Shown piece after piece: positions 1-11,222 of a stretch of DNA of 64,000 bases. A program made the position numbers and the translations under genes. The notes beneath the pieces were generated by a model that did not search any database, had not been told where the DNA came from, and was given only the letters and a program-made list of their open reading frames with translations. Source of the stretch: Crambe crambe (taxonomy: Eukaryota > Porifera > Demospongiae > Poecilosclerida > Crambeidae); NCBI GenBank assembly GCA_963924555.1, contig OZ004588.1, positions 2,294,001-2,358,000 on the forward strand, written 5' to 3'. The first letter of the stretch is position 1; each line of letters starts with the position of its first letter.

Positions 1-110
1 GCCATCCATATGAATCCTCTGCTGGTACTTAAGCCACTCTGTTTTTAGGAAAGAAAAATAAAGGAACCATTGTAATAGCAGCAGTCCTCATGAAAAAATG
101 GAGTCTTGTG

Positions 111-693
111 TAGCCTCGTCCCCCAGGCCATTTTTAGTTATGATTGTGGAGGGCCTGGTACGCGAAGTCACTGGGGGATGGGTTGAACCATCTAATTGGG
201 TGCTGGCAGTGTACGAGAGCATTATGACCCTGCTCACATATTTGGGCTATGCACTGGAGTGGCTAAAGGATTGACCTAAAGGCACCAGAAAAACTTTTGC
301 TGTTTTGCTACAACAAAAATTAATGACCAATTTGCTATGGCCATAAACCAAGGATTTGCTAAACTCGTGAAGAATTCTGAGGCCAATCTATTTATAATCC
401 AGCTAAGCCTAAAATGTTGATAGCTTTACTATCTAACGATAGGCAGCTCCGATATTATCTGCTGCTAGGCTAGCAAAGCGTAGTAACACTCGCATTCAGT
501 GGCAGCTCAATGCCTCTTCTCTTCGTTAGGCCTGGTTGGTCATGTGCTCATGCATGCTTGTAGCTTGTAGCACCAATTCGTCATGGTGATGTATGTATTT
601 CCTTGGACTCACGGACTTCTATGGTTTTGCGATATTTTCGAGTACCAGGCCCTCCACAATCATAATTGAAAAGGAGGGCCTGGGGACAAAGCT
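111..693. mobile_element. Non-autonomous inverted-repeat element (TAGCCTCGT family)
   Basis: The left end reads TAGCCTCGTCCCCCAGGCC and is followed by a subterminal block ending in GGGCCTGGTAC. The right part carries the inverted form GTACCAGGCCCTCCACAATC and then AGGGCCTGGGGAC. No transposase ORF lies inside. The copy at about 45453-46030 is its duplicate. A third, partial copy of the flank (44284-44520) joins the two sides without it, so this is an insertion. The right end is decayed, so no target duplication is clear. Confidence 0.6.
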
Positions 694-1689
694 ATAGTCA
701 TGATAAATTTTTGATTTTGATTTATTTTCATGGTCATTAAAATTAATCACATGAAATTTAATTACCTTATACAAAATGGAGTAAAAGGTAATTATAGGTA
801 TAAGCTGTAACAAAGAAAATAAACATGAAAATTAAAAGCATGAATTATTATTTAACTGAAAATTTCCCAATTTATGGTAGCTACTTACATTCAAGAATGA
901 GCCTTCAACAAGAGAACAATGTTCTAGCATAGCTGTACTACTCCACTGACTGTTAAAGATCGATACTCTGCATATCTAATTCATGTTTTTATATCCACAT
1001 CAACTGAAATAAGACAAGTCCAAACTTTATTATCTGATTCCACTGTCTTCTGTGCCTAATTGCTTCAGCCAGTTAACGTGGTTATGTTTGACTACTTCAG
1101 GTTCAAAGTTGGATGAGCAGTGCTTGTAGGATGCTATAACTGAGCTAGATTCATTTACAAGTAAAGGGAAAATATCTATTCTGAATAAAGAAGGAAAGTT
1201 AGGGGTGGCCGTGTGTGATTCAAAAAGTTCAGCAACAAGAAAGTAGGATAAGATAAATATAAAGGGAGTGAAGTAGCTCGTAGTTTGGCTTACTTGACTG
1301 AAGTTCGCTCTCTTAACAGCATTACATAACCACATACCTCAACTACAAGCACATTACAAGCTTATACATGACATTTTTAAAGCTATTTTATGAAGACCCC
1401 AAGTGGCATCAACCAGGCCCAAATTTTTGTGAGGTAGAATTAGTGAAAAAAAGAAGTTTTCTGCACTAATTTCATGAATTCCATACCCCACAAAATTTCG
1501 CACTATACGATAATGGAACTTCAGCACAATAATTATAATTTATTAGCACTTTGTTGGCTGCAGCAGAATTTGCTATAAGAATCAAAGTAGCTTGAACAGT
1601 AAAAGGAAAGAGTCACTTAATATGGAAGCCGAGAAGGGAACTTTTTCTGCGAAATACAGCTGTAGTGGGTTCCGAATAACTTTTTATGT

Positions 1690-2640
1690 GTTCCACCTGA
1701 TCGGCTGGATAGTGTGACTACTACCTTTAGGCGTTACCTTCACATAATTTATCACATAAATATGATTTGCATTAATCATACCCACCAGACTTCCAGCAAG
1801 TTTTCTTCTCAAGTGAATAACCTCTGCCTTCAAACAACACTGACCTCATTTCGGTTTGCTTGATCGACCACATACTGATTTTTAACTGGGTGTAAGTTAT
1901 GTATGAGCTTGTTTCACTCACCTGAGTAGCCAATCACTCTAGTATGTCTAACTATTATCTTCTCCAACTAAACCACTAAATTTAATACTCACAAATTTAA
2001 TGTTGTCATTATTAGGTAATACTTGCCAAGTATGTAACTTGATATTAAGCAAAGTGACCTCAGGAATAAGGATACAGTAACTTACACCTTGAATAAAGAG
2101 CTCAAAAGTTGCTCCGGACACCATGCATGTGCTGCTGAAATCGTCCAAGGACATTTTGGTGTGTGAAATGTGTCCATATCGGGACAAAATGTCCCAATAC
2201 GGACACCAATGGTATCCACAGCACACTTTCATTTTTACAGTGTACCTATTAGGAAGATTTACTCATTGCATGTTAACAACATTACATAACCACATACCTC
2301 AATATCTACAAGCATATTACAAGCATATACATGACAATTTTACAAATTTACAAGCTATTTGCAATGAGGTTACAGGAAATCATATGAAGCAGCTGAAAAA
2401 AGTAATAATTATGAGTTCTTCAATGGTTTTGGACTATATACTCAGTTGAGTTACAATGAGCCCTAAATAGTGGTTAGTAGCATTATTATAGTCTGAAATT
2501 TTCACTGTTTAACAAAAATTGGAATGTGAACCATAATTATGTTTTGTGTACTGATTCTCTTCAAATCCAACACGAAGTTCTAGTCAGTATACTTCAGCAC
2601 AATATAAACTTACCAAATGTTAGAATTCATATGCACAGGC
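1690..2640. repeat. Direct repeat with 4140-5120 (and 47050-47290)
   Basis: The stretch from the GGTTAGATAGAGTGACTACT-like block through the ACCACTAAATTTAATACTCA block to the AATTGGAATGTGAACCATAA block recurs at 4140-5120 in the same order, with indels. The first part recurs again in copy B at about 47050. No open frame is shared by the copies apart from the short block described at 4765. It is a local duplication within the left flank of the Roc-COR gene. Confidence 0.7.
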
Positions 2641-3639
2641 TTGGATAACACTACACATGTATGTTACTTTAGAGATAAGTGTTTAAACTTTGGGTGAGAC
2701 ATGCTGGGTGAATACCCATGATATCTGCATAATGAGAAACTGGACATCTTACAGAAATGTGTGAGGGTGCTAGTTTTCTCCTTGTTTACCTAAGTGCTGA
2801 CTGAGCTTGGCCTTTACGTAATAGTTATAGCACTCCCTTCAGTGCTCTATTGTAGTTTGCATGGGTGGATTTACAAAGGAGCTGTACCACACTATATCTA
2901 TGAGGACAAATCAATCTTGATGACTATAATTGATAATGTTGATTGGCCCCCCCTCCCCCCCCCCCCCCCCAAAAAAAAAAAATTAAAAATAAATAATAAT
3001 AATAATAAAATTAATAATAAATACTGTAAATGGTATAGTGTCAATCAAGTTAATGTTCATGGTACAGTTGGACTAATTTCCTGAGAATCCAAGAATATAG
3101 GTGCATTATAGGAGGTGTAACTTTCTCCTCATCAACTTTAGTCAATTTTTACAATTTTAATGATATTCATTGAGTCTTGATTAGATTTTTGGTCAATAAT
3201 CACATTGTTTGGAAACCACACATCCTGTAAAACTGTGGATACTATAAAAGTAAGAGCCTTTTTGCTTGTTTTCTAACTGTTCTAGTGTGTTCCAATTGGT
3301 GCATAGCTGGATCAGTTGTGCTTCGTTCAATTCATTGCGCATTGCATGCATGCAGCACTGTGCTGTATGGGCTGAACTATATGAGTTTCATACAGCACAG
3401 CCTATTCAAAAACGGTGCTGTATGAAGGATATAGCACAGTACTGCTCCTTTGATCCACCCACGCAAAATACAATAATGCATTACACAGCCATGTTCCTGT
3501 GAAGACTGCAGCTGAGATTTTGGTCATAGTATTTCTATTTATACAACTGACTACTGCAAGTTACCCAGTATGAATCACTCTAAAGTGATCCACTTTCTAT
3601 CTAGCAACCATTAGTGGTACTATCATGTGCATAACCATG

Positions 3640-3870
3640 AAACTTTCCCTGCTGATCTTCGTCGATTCTTGAATAATTTCAAACTTGAAATACAGTCATT
3701 TAAAGCAGAAATGGAGAAAGTTCGTGTCTACAATGATTTACCCTCGCTCTGTACTTCTCACTTGAATGATTTCAAACTCGAACTATTTGTAATCATTTAG
3801 AGAAAGTTCATGAGTATCGTGTCTCCAATGATTTGCTGGTAGCTTTTCTTGCTCTTATTGTAGGTGGGAT
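3640..3870 (+). pseudogene. Relic fragment of Roc-COR exon
   Basis: A short block resembles 8970-9110 of the intact Roc-COR exon (the stretch encoding EYRVS and following residues): GTTCATGAGTATCGTGTCTC is shared exactly. Frameshifts and stops surround it and no P-loop or G3 motif is present. Similar relics lie at 5480-5640, 48770-48905 and 49140-49275. Confidence 0.6.
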
Positions 3871-4764
3871 CCTTGAAAATAATTCCGCGAAATATTTAGA
3901 AATAACTATCCTCGAAATATTAGTGCCTCAAAAATAGAGCGCTATACGGTAATACCGTATGGCTGTAAATGTTGGTGGAGAATTTTATTTCGCAGTTTGG
4001 CCATTATCGTATAGTATATTGAGAGCCTTCAAATTTATTGCTATTGTCATGGTAAGTTACCCTGCATATGGTAAAGACCTCATTAATATTGATGATTGAG
4101 TATTCAGGCCAAGGACAAGGCTATTCACAGTCATAATTTCCAAGTAACTACACCTGATTGGTTAGATAGAGTGACTACTGCCTTTAGGCATAGTTACCTT
4201 CACAAACGGCTAAATAGTTAACTTTCAGGCTTGTTTATACAACAGTTCTGCATGTGCTAGCACACAATAACACATAACATTCATGTTTTGCTTAAGTCAT
4301 GCCCACCTGAGTTCAATTTTAACCCAACAAGTTTTCTTTTTGAATGGCCTGCTCTGCCTTCAAGAGATAGAGTGTGACACTGACCTTGAATGAATGGATT
4401 GATTGACCACATACCCATTTTTAACTGGGTATACGTTACTTACTTTGTATGAGCTCACTTCACTCGCCCGAGTAGCCAATCACTCAGTATGTCTAACGGT
4501 ATTTTCATACTTCATGTCTTCTTTCCATTACTCCCACTAAACCACTAAATTTAATACTCACAAATTTAATGTTGTCATTATTAGGTAATACTTGCCAAGT
4601 ATGTAACTTGATATTAAGTAAAGTGTCCTCAGTAACGTATACGTCTAAGGTATAAGTCTCACATCTTCACTTTCTTAGGATGACTGAATAAAGAACTCAA
4701 AAGTTACTTCCATGTGCTACTGAAATCATCCAAACATGCCTATTTAGAAAGGAAGATTTACTCA

Positions 4765-4938
4765 TGGACATGTTAACAGCATTACATAACCACATACCTC
4801 AATATCTACAAGCACATTACAAGCATATACATGACAATTTTGCAAATTTACAAGCTATTTGCAATGAGATTACAGGAAATCATATGAAGCAGATGAAAGT
4901 AGTTCTTTGGAATTATATACTCAGTTGAGTTACAATGA
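4765..4938 (+). other. Repeated block with short open frame (LTALHNHIPQYLQ block)
   Basis: A block starting TTAACAGCATTACATAACCA occurs at least eight times: about 1310, 2270, 4765, 5645, 44957, 46690, 48908 and 49283. Here an ATG at 4770 opens 57 codons, including HNHIPQYLQAHYK and NLQAICNEITG. Elsewhere the frame is broken or starts differently. It may be a relic exon of a neighbouring gene or part of a dispersed repeat. Product not recognised. Confidence 0.35.
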
Positions 4939-5479
4939 GCCCTAAATAGTGGTTAGTAGCATTATTATAGTCTGAAATTTTCACTGTTAAAAAAAATTGG
5001 AATGTGAACCATAATTATTACGTTTTGTGTACTGATTCTCTTCAAATCCAACGACAATTTCCAGTCAATATACTCCAGCACAATATAAATTTCCCAAATG
5101 TTAATACATGTTGAATTCACATGGACATGCTCAGTCAGCACTTAGGTAAACAAGGAGAAAACTAGCACCCTCACATTTCTCTGAGATGTCCAGTTTCTCA
5201 TGATTCAAACATCATGGGTATCCACCCAGCATGTCTCACCCAAAGTTTAAACACTTATCTCTATGGTAACATGCATGTGTATAGGTTTAATCCAACTGAG
5301 CTAAGATTGTGGTCATAGTATTTCTATCTATATGCTTCAACCAACTACCCTGTATGAATCACTCCAAAATCATCAACTTTCTGTCCAGCAACAACATAAG
5401 TACCAACTTTGTGCTAGTGGTACTATCATCATGTGCATATATAAATCTATAAAACTTTTGCCTATTGATCCTTAAATGA

Positions 5480-5640
5480 TTTCAAACTTGAATTATTTGA
5501 ACAAATTGAGAAATTTCATGAGTATCGTGTCTCCAATAATTTACTTGTAGCTCCTCTTGTTCTTACTTCTCATTTGGAGGTCCTCGTCTTGGTACTTACT
5601 GCAGTCTCACTTGCTTTTTGTCTTGAATCACTTATCTTGA
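5480..5640 (+). pseudogene. Relic fragment of Roc-COR exon
   Basis: The best preserved of the relics. It follows 8975-9090 of the intact gene closely, sharing CATGAGTATCGTGTCTCCAA and GGTCCTCGTCTTGGTACTTA, with a short deletion in the middle. It is out of frame and immediately followed by the LTALHNHIPQYLQ block. The same order of relic then block is seen at 48770-48960 and 49140-49380. Confidence 0.65.
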
Positions 5641-5696
5641 GCTAGTTAACAGCATCACATAACAACATACCTCAAGCACATTACATACAAATTTTA

Positions 5697-5960
5697 ATGC
5701 GATTACAGGAAATCATTCAAAGGTTGAATATGAAGAACCTAATAAGTTATGTTGTCATCCAAACCCAAGAACTACTTCTAGTTCAGATCATTGATAAAAC
5801 TTCAGTTATGTTGGCTATAGCAGCTCCAGGACTTACAATAAATAGAAAACAAAGAAGATTTAGATATTCAACTGGACACATAATTGAAAGTTTACCATCT
5901 GTAATGAGCTTTCTAGAAAAGAATCACCTGTTCCTTGCATTCATGAATTTGAGCATTTAG
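5697..5960 (+). pseudogene. Unrecognised ORF fragment, 87 codons, paired with 49336-49554
   Basis: The frame encodes ELLLVQIIDKTSVM, then APGLTINRKQRR. The copy B frame at 49336-49554 carries the same motifs with a longer N-terminal part (LQAICNAITGRLGEDSKSYV) and ends soon after NRKQRR. The two share peptide sequence but differ by indels that keep some of the frame, hinting at a once-coding exon. No domain recognised. It lies upstream of each Roc-COR exon, so it could be a lost 5' exon of that gene. Confidence 0.35.
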
Positions 5961-6628
5961 TTTAATAATAATTCATGAGGTTTGTATGATAAAGCACTAG
6001 CTATTGAAATATCAAAATCTCATGGAACCAATTAGCTCTTTGTGGAATCAGTGTACATAACATTGTGTGTAAGTGGTTGAACTTTCAATGTTATTACGAT
6101 TTTCAGGAATGTGATAAGTAAATGTTTGTATGGTGTTAGTTTTATAGGAAGGCACTTCAGGAGTTCAATAGCATTATCTGGTTTTCTGTTTTGGTAATTA
6201 ACCATTGGCTGACACTGAAGTCAGCAGCTCCAGCTGAAGTGGTACTAGGTAGCTAGCCTGTGAATGGCTAGCAAACTCTTGATTGCTGATTGAATACATA
6301 GCCATTCTTGACCTTCCGTAATTCAGCTGACTACTATTAATGTGAGTAGCACTTACTTTCCTAGGTCCAATGCACTTGGCAACTAGTGAGCATAAGAAAG
6401 AAGAAAATAAATTGTTTACTTATCATTCCACTAATATAGTAGAATGTTCTTACATGTGCATGCAAAAAAAGTATTCATATAGCTATTAAATTTTCAATCC
6501 CATGGTACAAATTATTCATGGTGTATGCAATGATGTTCTATGTCAGTTGTGTGCATGACACATACCAAGTAGAAAAAAATTAATTTCAGTGGGTATATTA
6601 ATATAATTTGATGTTTATACATGCATAA

Positions 6629-7318
6629 TAGCCTCGTACCCAGGCCCGCTTTTTTCGCGAGGCAGTGGAAAAGTGAAGGGCCTAGTATAAGTTGCATGCC
6701 ATGCACTTAATTAAACACGAGATAATATGTAAAATTTAGTCCATGATGAATGATGTAATCATAAAAACGTATGTAGCACGTGCGCATTCAATCAGTGCAT
6801 GCAGCTAAGGTAAAGCGGGGCTATTTCGAATGGCGGGGCTATTCCGTAGGGTCAAATATTTTCAAAATTTCATGAGCTTACGAGCTCTATTTTGAAAGAT
6901 ATATTCTACCATTATAGTAGATTATATTCTCCAACATTGAGCTCAGTGGTTTCAGAAATATTTGAACCTACGGAATAGCCCCGCCGTTCGAAATAGCCCC
7001 GCTTTACTTTATCTATGCTTAAAGCTAGCAAGTTAGCTAGCTAGATCTGACTCCAGACCTTATCCACATCAGTGAAATAAACTAAGACAAGACAAGAACA
7101 ACACCATCCCTCTCAACCCAATATGGTCAAAAAAGGTAAGACATGATACTTTGATAGCAGCGACTCTTCTCGTCTAATCAGTTGGTGTAACAGATGTGCC
7201 CGAAAGTATAGCGAATCCCCCCCTAATTGGGGGGATAGATCGCATGCACATGCAAGTTATACCAGGCCCTTTGCTTTTCCACTGCTCCGCGAAAAAAGCG
7301 GGCCTGGGTACGAGGCTA
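6629..7318. mobile_element. 690-bp MITE with TAGCCTCGTAC inverted termini
   Basis: The ends are TAGCCTCGTACCCAGGCCCG and its exact inverse CGGGCCTGGGTACGAGGCTA. They continue into subterminal inverted sequence around the poly-T/poly-A CGCG core. The 10-bp target duplication ACATGCATAA flanks it at 6619-6628 and 7319-7328. Inside, 6811-6860 and about 6960-7012 form a second inverted pair (AAAGCGGGGCTATTTCGAA). No ORF. Copy B has an uninterrupted ATACATGCACAATGACATTC at about 50631, the empty site. Long termini and a 10-bp target duplication suggest a Mutator-like origin; that class call is inference. Confidence 0.85.
7123..7135 (+). other. Candidate 13-nt first exon inside the MITE
   Basis: ATGGTCAAAAAAG followed by GTAAG at 7136 splices in frame to the acceptor at 7364, giving MVKKG before SAESRRLYNEA. 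It lies inside the inserted MITE and has no counterpart in copy B. It could be a start supplied by the element or a chance match. The more likely source of the 5' end is an upstream phase-1 exon outside the window. Confidence 0.2.
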
Positions 7319-7364
7319 ACATGCATAATAACATTCATCCGGTTTTTTCATTGACTACCTGTAG

Positions 7365-9512
7365 GTTCCGCTGAGTCACGTCGACTGTATAACGAGGCAA
7401 TGAAGCAGGGACATGTAAAGTCCCAGATCAACAAAGCCCTCCTTTATGGGGCTCCAGGAACCGGAAAATCGAGTTCAATCGACCTTTTCGTTGGTAACCC
7501 TCCAAGGCAAGCCAGAATAAGCACTCCTCTAGCTGCTCGTCCAATTACAATGATACATATGGGTGTAACCAAGAAGGAGTGGAAAAAGCTTTCCTCAAAA
7601 GAACAGAAAAAAATTCTAGCGAGGGCCATATATGCTCAGCTTCATGCCAATGACAAAGATTCTGGCGAGGATTCTGTCTCTGATGAGGGATCTGGTGAGG
7701 ATTCTGAATCTGGCGAAAATTTAAGTTCTGATACGACTCTTGAGCACAAAGAAGCTCATAGTAAAGAAGATAAGTCGACACGTGACGTACATCCACAAGT
7801 ACACCCAGCAACTCATTCCAGTCCAACACCTGCTAGAAAACCAAAGAAAGGTTCTCAATCAAAGGAAAAGATTTCACTGCCATCCATTAGCACACATGAG
7901 GAACTAATGGAACTATTGGACGAGATCTCCAAATCAAATGAAGCCTTGCCTGTCTTCCGGAAGGTCAAATTGATCGACTCTGGTGGACAACCACAATTTC
8001 ATGAGGTGTTACCTGTATTTCTTCGTCGCATGTCCCTCTACATATTCGTCTTCAAGCTGTCAGAAGAACTCGCCACCAAGCCCATGGTAGAGTATTTTGG
8101 GGAGGATGGGAAGCGTGTGGGGACACCTTACCGATCAGCTCAGTCCAACGAGCAGCTATTGAAGCACTGCCTTCGCACTTTGCACACCCACAGATCATCT
8201 CCCGATACTAAAGGTGAGTGCTCCAAAATCATGATCGTAGGGACCCACAGGGACGAAGAACACCTGTGCACGACCGAAACACGAGAGCAGAAGAATAAGA
8301 AGTTAGAAAAGCTGTTGCTTCCGATGTTCCGAGAGGAAGTCATCTACTACAAACTGGCAGAAAATAAGTTAATCTTTCCAGTCAATGCCAAAAATCCTGA
8401 AGAGCTTGATAGGGATACAGCTAAAGATATCCAAAGTGTAGTCCTAACTAAGTGTATGCCTAATCCCATTGATGTGCCCCTTCAGTATTTCTCTTTGGAA
8501 ATTATCCTTGAAGAAGTCAGCCTTTCTTTAGATAGAGGGGTATTGAGCAAAGAAGAATGCCTTCGAGCAGCAGATAAGCTTTTCTTTGATGAGCATACAC
8601 TGGATGCAGCTCTCCAGTTCCTAGATGAAATTTCATCGGTCTTTTATTTCCCCGAGGTTCTGGATGGTGTTGTATTCACTAACCCTCAGGTCCTCTTGGA
8701 TAAGGTAACTGAATTGGTGGAGATTACCTATTGTTTGAGGGAAAATGTTGGTTGTAAAACACTTCGTGCACTTTCTGGAGGCTGGCAGAAGTTTAAAGAT
8801 CATGGCATTGTTAGCTTAGAGCTTCTGCAAGAGAAAGAGTTTAATAAGCATTATGTGCCTGATATCTTTACTCCTGTTGATCTGGTCAAGCTCTTTAGAA
8901 AGTTGCTCATCATAGCTGACTTTAGTGCTTCAGAGTACATCATGCCTGCCCTCCTTCCTGTTCTTGAAACTGAGAAGGTTCATGAGTATCGTGTCTCCAA
9001 AGATTCACTTGTAGCTCCTCTTGCTCTGGACTTCCCACTTGGAGGTCCTCGTCTTGGTACTTACTGCAGTCTCACTTGCTTTCTTGTCTCCAATGACAAC
9101 CAGTTTCCTTGTCCTTGGAAAATAGTGCTGCTTCCTCATTCCAACACTCCAGCTTGCCTGAATCGAAACTGCATCAAATTCAAGGTGCCAGGCTTTCCTG
9201 GCTCTGTCACTATGATTGACACATTTACACATTTCGAAATCCATATGCACACCGCTGAAGAAGTGTGCTGCAAGATGTGTTCCTTTGTCTCTCAAGCCAT
9301 TTTTGCGGGCCTGAAGAAAGCAACTGTTGTTCTTGGCTACAACAACTCCATCCCTTCAAAAGCACTTCTTTGTCCATGTGATGTTAGTGACCCTCATATC
9401 GCCACTTTTAGAGACAGAGTCTGGACCTGCAGTCGAGACTGCAATGTGTTTGGAGTGCTTACTTCTAGACAATCACTATGGTGTGATCAAGCAGATCATT
9501 CTCCTATGAAAA
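7365..9512 (+). CDS. Roc-COR GTPase exon (copy A), main exon
   Basis: This is the large exon of a ROCO-type protein. It is preceded by acceptor CTACCTGTAG (7364) and ends at AAA-A|GTAAG (9512), both phase 1. Counting from the Met at 7400, the P-loop GAPGTGKS is residues 17-24, G3 DSGGQ starts at 193, the G4-like THRD is 282-285 and the G5-like NAK is 329-331. From about residue 345 on it reads as COR, then a Cys-rich tail (CPC, WTCSRDC). The acidic Ser/Glu-rich and His/Pro insert between P-loop and G3 (about 90-165) is the part most different from copy B. Family knowledge: Roc-COR switches dimerise through COR and drive attached effector domains. Here the effector is the next exon, a death domain. 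Frame is open upstream to the acceptor, so the true start is probably in an earlier exon. Confidence 0.9.
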
Positions 9513-9660
9513 GTAAGTTAACACTCTGGCTAATGTTATATCCTTGACTTATTGATCTTGTTTTATTATAATTTATTTAGCTAGTGCCTTAATTCCTTCA
9601 CTGCTTTGAATTTTGATAATTTTATCTTTATCATGGAATTTGTGATCATTTCATTTGCAG

Positions 9661-9980
9661 GAGCTTCTGCCTCTTCAACTCCTACTATGATGGAAATCAT
9701 TCGCTTCCCTCTAAAAGATTCCAAAGTGAACTTGGCTCAAGAAATCGGAATAAAGTATTTCGAATTTGGAACTTTCTTGCTTGAAGATGCCACTGGTGCT
9801 TGTATCAGTGCCTTGAAAAAAGAGTTGAGAGATAATGCAGAAGATATCAATCGCGAAATCTTCCAAAAATGGCTGAGTGGGGGAGGAAAAAAGCCTGTTT
9901 CATGGGAGACTCTAATTGCTGTACTTGAAGACATTGGATTGAGTGAACTAGCAAAATCGATAGCAGAAGTCAAGCAATAA
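9661..9980 (+). CDS. C-terminal death-domain exon of Roc-COR protein (copy A)
   Basis: The acceptor TCATTTGCAG ends at 9660. A phase-1 join to 9512 restores the frame (MK-R-ASASS) and the TAA is at 9978-9980. Intron 9513-9660 is 148 bp. The exon encodes about 106 residues with a death-fold pattern: LAQEIGIKYFEFGTFLLED, REIFQKWLSGGG, PVSWETLIAVLEDIGLSELA. The W-L and SWETL positions match helices 4 and 5 of death domains. Together the two exons give 810 residues from the Met at 7400, exactly the length of copy B. An AATAAA follows at 10060. Confidence 0.88.
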
Positions 9981-10059
9981 GCACATTATTGTATCTATCT
10001 TTATTCTGTGTGTACATTTTACTTCTGTACTCATACTAGCTATAGCACTGTTCAATTAA

Positions 10060-10065
10060 AATAAA
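10060..10065 (+). terminator. Poly(A) signal of Roc-COR-Death copy A
   Basis: AATAAA lies 80 bases after the stop; the equivalent in copy B is 53350-53355 at 69 bases after its stop. Confidence 0.6.
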
Positions 10066-10142
10066 TTTTCACATTAAGTATATCAACAATAATGGACACC
10101 AATAGGAATAATAATAGGTTAAATATAATAGTCTTCTAATTC

Positions 10143-10285
10143 CAGGTCTTTCTCTCCTCTGACTATGATAGACATCCTGTATCTCCTCTTAACTTTACAA
10201 AACTCTAACAGAAGTGAACTTGGCTCAAGATTTATTATAGCTATACTCTGAATATGGAACATTTCTTCATTTCTAACACTTCAGA
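10143..10285 (+). pseudogene. Decayed extra copy of the death-domain exon
   Basis: An acceptor-like TTCCAG is followed by sequence that parallels the start of the death-domain exon: CTCCTCTGACTATGATAGA, then GTGAACTTGGCTCAAGA, then GAATATGGAACATTTCTT. Stops and deletions break it. The matching relic in copy B is 53420-53525, so the exon was already duplicated before the segmental duplication. Confidence 0.65.
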
Positions 10286-10289
10286 TGAA

Positions 10290-10975
10290 CGTTGGATGGG
10301 CTGATCCAAAAGATGTACATCTGGTACAACTTTGTAAAAAGGATATTATGTCTGATTCTTTCTCAGATTTCTAGCATAATGTGCCAAAGTCTCAGAGTCA
10401 AAGTCATTTCTCATAGATGCTTCCAAATAATCTCCCCCTCAATGCTCACAATGATTGGATATGGTTTCTTGCACTTCCCCAACAGTCTCTGCCTATCATC
10501 CAATTCTTTTAGCTCTTCCTTGATGTATACTCAAGCAGGCTTGTGGTGTGAAACTCTGGTTTCAAGTCATGACACTCCTTTACAAGTGTATATCATCCAT
10601 TATATATGAGATCCTATGTTCTCCCTCTCGTCCAATAGACAATTTAGAAATCCCAACCTCCTCTCCACTAATATGCTGTGTTTGTGAGATGTTTCAGCCA
10701 TCTAAGACCATTCGCACCACGTTCTTCTCATGCATAGCTAATTTATTCCAATTTTTATATCCATAAGAAGCATACAAGTTTCAATCACTGATCTCACAGA
10801 AAAAGAGGACTCATATCACTCTGAAAAGCCCCAATAACTCAGTACTTTCTTTACATCCTCTTAGATGGAGTTAGTGGCCAAAGGATTATGTCTCCCTCCA
10901 CCAATACCCCAAACATTTCCCTTCTTTTATAACGCATTAACTTGGTAACTGTCTCTAGTTAGCACTCTAAAATAG
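10290..10975. other. Intergenic stretch, no gene supported
   Basis: Short frames at 10292-10609 and 10548-10766 have no recognisable domain and are absent at the same place in copy B. The block at about 10800-10930 is shared with copy B (53700-53850). Nothing else seen. Confidence 0.5.
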
Positions 10976-10989
10976 ACAATTATTCATTC

Positions 10990-11222
10990 TTTTGCGCATG
11001 AGCATTGCGTTTGATTTTAGGGGGTGGGGCAGGCTGGTTGCATGGTGGGCATTATTTGCATCAGTGGTTAGCACATGTATTTGAATATTCAAACCGAGAG
11101 AAGTCGATGACTTCTGTTTTATAGATCGGGGTGGCGACAGCTCTTGCTTGTTGAGTCTCTGCAGTCAGCGCCATTGAACGAAGTTTCATGAGGGAAGTGT
11201 TCTGCATTAATAACTGGTAAGT
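10990..11222 (+). promoter_or_regulatory. Conserved 5' block of exon-like repeat unit (promoter or first exon?)
   Basis: A block of about 230 bp starting near TTTTGCGCATGAGCATTG and including GGGGGTGGGGCAGGCTGG, CTGCAGTCAGCGCCATTGAA and AAGTGTTCTGCATTAATAAC recurs at 21655-21880 and 53985-54235. Each is followed by the same series of exon-like blocks, so it may be the 5' end of an ancestral transcription unit. In this copy TG|GTAAG at 11216-11220 is a possible donor. No TATA box was identified. Confidence 0.4.

Larger units (their letters stand above)
2653..5280. repeat. Inverted repeat pair, about 150-bp arms
   Basis: Bases 2653-2806 are the approximate reverse complement of 5129-5280; shared cores include AAGTTTAAACACTTATCTC and CTAAGTGCTGACTGAGC. 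The arms enclose about 2.3 kb. Copy B lacks an equivalent pair at the matching place, so the arms may mark an insertion or a local inversion. No transposase frame lies between them. Confidence 0.7.

Noticed and set aside
7444-8343. Antisense ORFs within the Roc-COR exon
   Set aside because: Shadow frames of a well-supported coding exon; similar shadows occur in copy B.
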